Assembly: GCA_030407085.1 (NCBI GenBank) | Contig: CM059583.1 | Location: 44,051,001 to 44,115,000 of the forward strand | Source: Trichopria drosophilae | Lineage: Eukaryota > Arthropoda > Insecta > Hymenoptera > Diapriidae | DNA: 64,000 bases | Reading direction: 5' to 3' | Shown here: one piece after another, positions 58,374 through 64,000 of the stretch | Position numbering within the stretch: the stretch's first letter is position 1 | Layout: each line of letters opens with the position of its first letter | Made by a program: the position numbers and the translations under genes | The notes under the pieces: model-generated | Seen by the model: the letters and a program-made list of their open reading frames with translations, nothing else | Told to the model about the DNA's origin: nothing | The model's database searches: none

Positions 58374-58690
58374 CACTGAAAACAAAATCCATAGTTATAT
58401 TGACTTTATCACATAGTTGGTAAAATATAGTTAAAACTACTGTGAAAAATAATTAAATTTAACACTTTCATAGTCGATTTTACTATAATTTTGTTACACC
58501 AACTATCTCCTCATAGTTAAAAAAAATCAACTGTGTAGAATGATTTAAATAAATATGACAAATGTACTGAAATTAAATATAATATAGTGTAGTCGGCATT
58601 TCATAGTATGTCTCGTAGTAAATCTTTATATTTACGATTATTCGTAGTTAAAGTTTGTATTTACTATAAATCCATAGTAAAAACTGCCGC
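58374..58690. mobile_element. Family D MITE, copy 2
   Basis: TA then CACTGAAAACAAAATCCATA at the left; long, nearly identical blocks shared with 55717-55961. The right part contains additional ATAGT/ACTAT words and ends ATCCATAGTAAAAACTG, suggesting a longer version of the element or a nested piece. Right edge approximate. Confidence 0.7.
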
Positions 58691-58708
58691 ACCTCGTGTG
58701 TTTTGATG

Positions 58709-58793
58709 CCGCCAGGTGGCGACGCGGCGTTCGTAGCGTTTTTCTTCGTGCCCGTGACTCCCGTTATTGAAGTGGATTTTCATTTGGTCATAA
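58709..58793 (-). repeat. Family M copy 2, with CTCF-like motif
   Basis: Minus strand: TTATGACCAAATGAAAATCC, then CACTTCAATAACGGGAG, then CGCCACCTGGCGG, the same order as at 24384-24455. Plus strand CCGCCAGGTGGCGAC fits the CTCF core. It lies directly beside family D copy 2. Confidence 0.55.
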
Positions 58794-60259
58794 AAAGGAC
58801 CGATGGGCGCCATAATATGTTAATACATAATGAATGTCGTATACGCACGTGTATCTATAGACTAGTTACAACATAAACAAAAATTAGACTTCGCTAAAAC
58901 ATAAACAAAAGAGGAAAATCAGAACATTCAATGTTAATAGATTAACAAATGTCAACATTTTGTCTTAGCAATGTGTCAGAGTTATTTCCAAATTTCAATC
59001 ATTTTGTTTAAAATACAAAACAAAATTTCGATTACTTCAATTTTATAAAATAAAAAGGCATAATAATATGTTAACAAATATAGTATAGATAAACTTTGTT
59101 TAAACAAATTTATTTTATATAAAATGAAAAATTATTTAGATGGTTTTTCATTTTCTTATGTCAGTATATAATTATACATTTATTCCCTACACAAAACGAA
59201 AAGTTGATGTCGTGAATGAAAAATGACTATTTACAATAGATTTATGTTGAATTGACACTCGTTTAATTCGGTTATCCAATAGCTTAAAGACAGATAGGAA
59301 ATTATTAAAATCGTTTTCCTGAGGCTTAATGCCACAATCACGAATGCAAATTTTCTACGAATTTGCATATAAGTAGCGTAATTTTGACGTCCTTTTTTCA
59401 ACACGGGCAATAGTTGATATACATCGAAAAATAAACGTTGGAAAGAACGCGATAATTGAGTGCAATACTTAAATTGTGCTCGAGTACTCGAACGTTCATG
59501 TAATTATGATAAGTGAAACGCGAACAATCTCGTTTTACCAGTCGGGAGGTGCATCGCATAAATTTTCGTATATATACGAAATGTGCCTTATAAAGTTTTT
59601 TGCTTTACAAATTTTATTGGCATATTTTCATGCCGCTTATTCCCGAGAATTTCATAAATTTTAGTTTCTTAACAGCTGGGACAAATAAAATACAATACTG
59701 CAATAGCAAAAACGAATTTTTCTAAGGTGACTCATGAAATATCCTCGATATAAGGATATTTATGCTTTTTAAATGACAGTTTAGCAATGGTACAAAAGAA
59801 AATATAAAAATGTCGATCATGAAAGTTATGGACGTTTACTTTTGTGTTTACATTTTGTAGACTTACGTGTGATTCTTTATTGGAATTTGGTATTGAATAA
59901 AAATATTCTGCAGAAAGAAGAAATCGCTTTGGTAACGTCAGTTTATTTTAACTGCAACAAAAATAAGACTGGATATTCCAAATTACAATAAAATTTAAGA
60001 ATACAAAATTTTGTTATTTTTTTAATAAGTTTCCTGTTCCTAAAATATTTACAAAAATAATACTTTCTACACCGGTCAAGTCTCATTTTTCGAATGCTAA
60101 AATGCCAAAATAATTTGAAAGAAAAAAGACAGTGGCTTTTACACTTTCCTTACTTTTAAATGCTACAATTATGTGTTTCTACACGCTTCAAGAATATTTT
60201 GAGTTTTTCTTAGTATTTTTTTTTAATTCATTGCATAGTGTCAATTTTATCGAGAAACA
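58794..60259. other. AT-rich, no gene seen
   Basis: A 62-codon plus frame at 59476-59664 is unremarkable. No repeat copies delimited. Confidence 0.5.
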
Positions 60260-60463
60260 TTGAAGGACACAGAAACGAAAAAACAGGAAATATTTCAAAC
60301 TGAACCGGTTTTAAACGAGAACAGGACATGTATGCAAACATTAAAGCCATTTTTGCACACGTCTGATATAAAAAAAATTGTTTGCGGCTATTGTAAAGTT
60401 TGTGATCGAAATTTGAACTGTTCATATTATATTTCCGTTCATAGAAGTTTTTGTGTATTTTAA
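60260..60463 (+). CDS. Small Cys-rich open frame, possible zinc-finger remnant
   Basis: 67 codons to TAA at 60461-60463. The translation begins with polar residues and ends IVCGYCKVCDRNLNCSYYIS then VHRSFCVF, with a C-x2-C-x2-C-x5-C cluster and a His, loosely recalling the BED/zinc-finger segments often found in transposase-derived proteins (CKVCxxxLxC...H). The second C-H pair is incomplete. AATAAATAAAG follows 10 bases after the stop, a possible polyadenylation signal. It starts at the ATG at 60260. Could be chance. Confidence 0.2.
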   Translation: MKDTETKKQEIFQTEPVLNENRTCMQTLKPFLHTSDIKKIVCGYCKVCDRNLNCSYYISVHRSFCVF

Positions 60464-60529
60464 TAGAAATAAATAAAGATAACAATTTTGAATAGAGAAA
60501 ACATAACCTAAATACGACCCAGTTCTGTT

Positions 60530-60992
60530 TAAAGGGAACCCAATACTTAATTCGAAGCTACTGTAAAGTAAAGGTTAGAAAAATTTTAAATATTTTTTCT
60601 GACATAATATTGAGTGAGAAATTTAATGAACAACAGTTTTTAACTTTTTTTTTCTCATTATATCAAAAATGAAAAAATATTTTATGTACGTCTTTTCGGT
60701 GCGTAAAGTAAACTTTACGCACTCGATTATACTTTACGCACGAAAAAGCCGTACGTAAACAATATTTCGGCACACGTGTGTGTGTCTAAAGTTCTTTACG
60801 CATACGCCCTTGTATCGAAAGTACTAAATATGTTTTTCTTCTACAAAAATATCAGTATTTTTTGACAATACGGAAAAGACGCTAAAATTTGTTTCTTTAA
60901 GTTGTTATTTCTAACCTAAAACTGTATCAAAATAAAAATTTTTTAAATTATTACTCAATATAACTGAATATTCAAGTATGGGTTCTCTTGAA
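60530..60992. mobile_element. Palindromic element with GCGTAAAGTA core
   Basis: Outer ends pair GGGAACCCAATACTTAATTC (60535) with the complement of GAATATTCAAGTATGGGTTC (60969); inner blocks pair AAGGTTAGAAA with TTTCTAACCT. At the centre, GTGCGTAAAGT and ACTTTACGCAC form a palindrome of 11-base arms with two-base spacing (60699-60722), and TACTTTACGCACG repeats just to the right. Non-coding; type unknown. Confidence 0.65.
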
Positions 60993-61033
60993 ACATACCG
61001 AAAAGTATCTTCCATCTTCATTGACCAATAAAT

Positions 61034-61311
61034 AACACAGGACCACAAAAAAAATTTTTCGAGATCACTTGAATCAGCAATTGTGGATCTTATAGATTTT
61101 TGGCCGATTAAAACGATTCCATAATTCGATTTGGATTCGTTAGGATTTTAAGATATCTGATAGACTTTTTGGCAATTTAAGGTTAGGATATGTACAAAAT
61201 CTGAAACGACGAGTTAACTTGAACTAATTTATTTTCAATAACCAAAAATCTACAAGATCCAGCATTTCTGATTCAACTTATCTCACCTAAAAAATTTTTG
61301 TGGTCCTGCGT
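61034..61311 (+). mobile_element. Family H MITE, copy 1
   Basis: ACACAGGACCACAAAAAAAA at the left and AAATTTTTGTGGTCCTGCGT at the right are inverted ends; inner TGGATCTTATAGATTTTTGG is matched by CCAAAAATCTACAAGATCCA. The interior has AAGATATCTGATAGACTTTT and AATTTAAGGTTAGGATATGT. No coding capacity. Confidence 0.8.
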
Positions 61312-61344
61312 AAGTAACAATTGAAGGCACTTCTCAAAAAAAGT

Positions 61345-61644
61345 AACATAAGACCGCAAACATTTTTTTTTACAATTTAAATCAGAAGTGAATCTTATAG
61401 ATTTTTAGTCGCTGAAAACGAATTCTTTGTCCAAATTAACTCATAATTTCAGATTTCTCACATATCCTAACCTTAAATTTCCAAAAAGTATATTTTGGAA
61501 TATTTTTCGGATCAGATATCTTAAAATCTTGACGTGATTGGCCAAATCGAATAACGGATTTGTTTTCAGTGGCCAAAACTCAATAAGATCCACTATTTCT
61601 GATTCAAGTGATCTCGAAACTGATTGTTTGCGTGATCCTGTGTA
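61345..61644 (-). mobile_element. Family H MITE, copy 2, opposite orientation
   Basis: The interior blocks of copy 1 recur here on the minus strand, while the ends (ACATAAGACCGC; GTGATCCTGTGT) are diverged versions of the same inverted repeat. Only about 33 bases separate the two copies, so together they form a head-to-head pair of about 610 bp. Confidence 0.75.
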
Positions 61645-62732
61645 ATCTATAATGCTAAATAAGTTATTTATTAAATATACGTGCGATACGTTAAAAATTA
61701 AGATAGAATATAAAGAAATCTTCCATTTAGCTATTAACAACTCTACTTTTATGGAGAAAACATCATTTCGTTGGCTGTATATAAAGAAACCTTCCTTATA
61801 GCAAATAAATCGTTTTTTTTTTTAGTGAACGTGCAAATTGGACGGGAAACGCATCAGGGTAGCGCCTATGCACCCATGCCGTCAATCGCTAATTAAGCAA
61901 TAAAGTACTCAATATACCCGGTAGAAGATTGGCGGGTAGAAAGTGCCACGCCGAATTAGCCGAATACATTATTTTCGTGCGATTATTATGGGAATGCACG
62001 GGCGTACGAAAGAGAAATGCGTAATAGTCCATTAAATACACGTAGTAATTCCCGACTCGCGTGGGACCAGATCGGCTCTCGCACGCATTTTATATATGCA
62101 CAGACGCCGTTCATGTTAACGTTTAAGAAGAAATTCACCAGGTAATTTATGCGCTCGCATCTGCATTTATGCAACCATAATCGTTGGGTTCAGAAAGTCA
62201 TATTTTCCCGATCAGTTGCATTTTTAATTAGGAAATTGTGCATTAGAAAGGAACAACAGGAAAGCTCATCGCCGATGTAAGGTTCGGCATATGCAGATGT
62301 ATCGCATAGGTAGTCGAGTTGGTAGCAAACTTCCTTGTTAAAAAAAAATGGCATGCGTATATGCCATAAATTGCTCCACGTGTCCTGTCTGACTAAAACA
62401 GCTGGTTACAGAGCCAGAGTGAAAGCTGCGCGTTATCCGATCGCCCGACTCTGACCCCCCGAGTGTTTGCACAGGGCAAAAGGGGAATCCCTGGGATTTC
62501 ATTCAGTCCGTTACTTCTTTACGGGCGAAAAATGCAACGACAACAATCTGCAGTCGAATCGGAGGCCGATGCGCTGACAAACGAGAATGCCCGTGAACCT
62601 GGCCTCGCAAACGTCACCATCTCGACAAATCTCAGCATTTTTCTTTTTTTCTTTTTCTTTTTTTTTTTTTTTTTTAACTGACTAACATCGCAACAATATC
62701 GCTTATGCAGATGGTGATAGTCGAGGACGTAC
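61645..62732. other. Balanced unique sequence, T-tract at 62641-62676
   Basis: A 72-codon plus frame at 62463-62681 runs into the T/C-rich tract and is not accepted. CG-containing unique sequence from 61840 continues into the candidate exon. Confidence 0.4.
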
Positions 62733-62876
62733 CGTATATTTTTAATGCGGTGCTTTCACCGGATAAACTTTCATCGATGGATTCGGCGTTAAGCCATAGC
62801 TTCCGCGAGATAAATGACCTTTCGGATTTGTTTTGTTGAGCTGGTGTGACATCATCGTCAGGGTTAGCACGGTGCG
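62733..62876 (-). CDS. Candidate 144-nt internal exon, minus strand
   Basis: A strong minus-strand 3' splice site (TATTTCTGCATTTTTTTCCAG, with TTAAT branch-like sequence about 25 bases before; AG at 62877-62878) precedes 144 bases ending ATACG|GTACGT. Read in phase 1 the exon is open and its length is a multiple of three, with like phase at both ends. The translation is polar and protein-like: ANPDDDVTPAQQNKSERSF, ISRKLWLNAESIDESLSGES, TALKIY. A second frame is open for 44 codons to a TAA (62745-62743 region), so a last-exon reading is also possible. No family recognised. It is antisense to the ratchet-site transcript, so it would belong to another gene. Confidence 0.35.
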
Positions 62877-64000
62877 CTGGAAAAAAATGCAGAAATACAT
62901 TAACGAATAATAAAAATAACACAATAACAATGACGAATTATAAATGTGAATTGTCATACAGCCCCCAATAACTTTTGAGCAGATTCGTGATTTTGGGCAA
63001 CTTTATTCGTCTCCCTGAAAGATATTTTATGTATGACAGTACACAAATCACGAGATAAAATTGGATATGGTACTTTCGACAATTTTTCAATGGGAGGTGG
63101 TGAGGATTTAGTTTTTAATGATTAAAGACTAGTTTTAAGTTTTAGTTCTTTATCAAGGATATAAAATTCAGCTTCGGTCCAATGTTATTGGTTATCTCGA
63201 ACCTTGATCGGTACTCTCAATCTTGCAATCTACTTCCATCACAGGCTCCTCATTCCTGAACCTTCAAGGCACATTTCTCGGTTGGTTTGACGAAACGTCT
63301 CAGGGATTCATAAACGCTGATTAAATTTAAGTAGCAGCTATTTAATAAGCGCTAAACAGGTTTCGCGAGTGATAAATGCAATACGGCGTCCTACAAGAAA
63401 GTCTTCGGCGTGTCGCATCTTCACATAATAAACTGGAAGAAGATTCTTGACGTTTGTTGAAAGTGGTAAAGATGTAAATATATTTTTTTAACCCTTAAGT
63501 AAAACAAAAATAAAAAAGATCAACCCGTGAATACTCGTTTAGATTTTCATTTTAATCAGTTCTGAAGCAAAATCGAAAAAATGCGATTAACGTCCTGATT
63601 TCAAGTAAAAAGTAATTAGATATGTGTAACAGTGTAATACGAGTCTATCTCACACGTTTCTGAGTTACGATGCCATCAATAAAATAGGCTGGTCTGATTA
63701 CAATTATTTCCTAATCTTCTTCTTCCTATTCCCATATAGACTTTCTGCTTCGTGATGTTGATAAAGAATATCTTTATAGCCTTGTAGTCAATTAGTCCGC
63801 GGTATTACATTTCCTCGCTTTACTGTAATTTCGTTTCTCTGTTTGAGCTCTGTTTATTTGTTATCTCGAGATCAGCTCTGTTGTATGCAAGGTCGCTATT
63901 CCTTGATGTCTCATTAGCGTCTTTTTAATGTCGACCGTGGGTGACATTGTAACACTAGTACGTATTGTGTCGTCAAATTTTCTCGAATCAGTGATTATGT
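62877..64000. other. No gene supported to the window end
   Basis: A good plus-strand 3' splice site (GCAATCTACTTCCATCACAG ending 63244) is followed by only 25 open codons to a TAA. TTTAACCCTTAAG at 63488-63500 resembles a TTAA element end. Nothing else is supported. Confidence 0.4.

Noticed and set aside
63205..63330. 3' splice site CTTCCATCACAG with 25 codons to a stop, as a last exon
   Set aside because: Good acceptor, but the short frame has no distinguishing features and no polyadenylation signal close by; not enough to annotate.
1..64000. CRISPR array, rRNA gene, bacterial operon or intact autonomous transposon
   Set aside because: No regularly spaced direct repeats, no rRNA-like sequence, no ribosome-binding-site gene organisation and no transposase- or polymerase-length frame was found.
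1..64000. Known conserved insect microRNAs
   Set aside because: I looked for seed-bearing mature sequences such as let-7, bantam, miR-1, miR-9 and miR-124 and recognised none; hairpins present look transposon-derived.

Overview
The window looks like non-coding DNA from an insect nuclear genome. It is strongly AT-rich, has degenerate CCTAA/TTAGG arrays (the arthropod telomere unit), and carries dozens of short palindromic transposon relics. A hymenopteran (ant, bee or wasp) is my best guess, but that is inference. No open frame exceeds 134 codons, about what chance gives here, and I recognise no intact gene, rRNA, functional tRNA, CRISPR array or autonomous transposon. The text alternates between AT-rich repeat-filled stretches and islands of more balanced, unique sequence (about 5.6-7.1, 18.6-19.4, 23.9-24.1, 33.4-34.0, 35.2-36.4, 37.0-37.4, 44.8-45.3, 52.4-52.8, 55.0-55.4, 56.3-56.7, 57.5-58.3 and 61.8-62.9 kb) that could be conserved non-coding or exonic DNA.

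The most informative signal is a pair of plus-strand recursive splice (ratchet) sites. At 22211|22212 and 48772|48773 a branch-point-like site and a long pyrimidine tract end in CAG and abut GTAAGTG directly, so a 3' splice site is joined to a 5' splice site with no exon between. The two sites share a 15-base core and each is followed 41-46 bases later by a second 5' splice site in the context ATTGA|GTRAGT. The simplest reading is that much of the window lies inside one very long intron of a plus-strand gene whose flanking exons are outside, or nearly outside, the window, removed in steps of about 26.6 kb.

Mobile DNA by region: a 777-bp TTAA-flanked foldback (2.0-2.8 kb); an 86-bp TTAA mini-element (4.5 kb); TTAA-flanked family A (11.8-12.3 and 23.35-23.7 kb); families B, C, D and E with CACTGA-like ends, often flanked by TA (12.4, 16.4, 37.7, 41.8, 42.9, 44.4, 53.2, 55.7, 58.4 kb); a TACAGGGTG element (42.5 kb); an iterated CCGACAGT foldback (26.5-26.9 kb); a 630-bp palindrome with a tRNA-Ser-like sequence in each arm (34.5-35.1 kb); a near-perfect hairpin (48.3 kb); a foldback carrying YY1- and NRF1-type promoter motifs (52.0-52.3 kb); and three palindromes side by side (60.5-61.6 kb).

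Possible coding traces are weak and are given as hypotheses: three splice-bounded candidate exons (minus 5817-5903, plus 18569-18689, minus 62733-62876), a broken Tudor-like reading frame (minus 38384-38791), and several unidentified open frames. CTCF-like motifs occur at six places, three of them inside copies of one repeat family.
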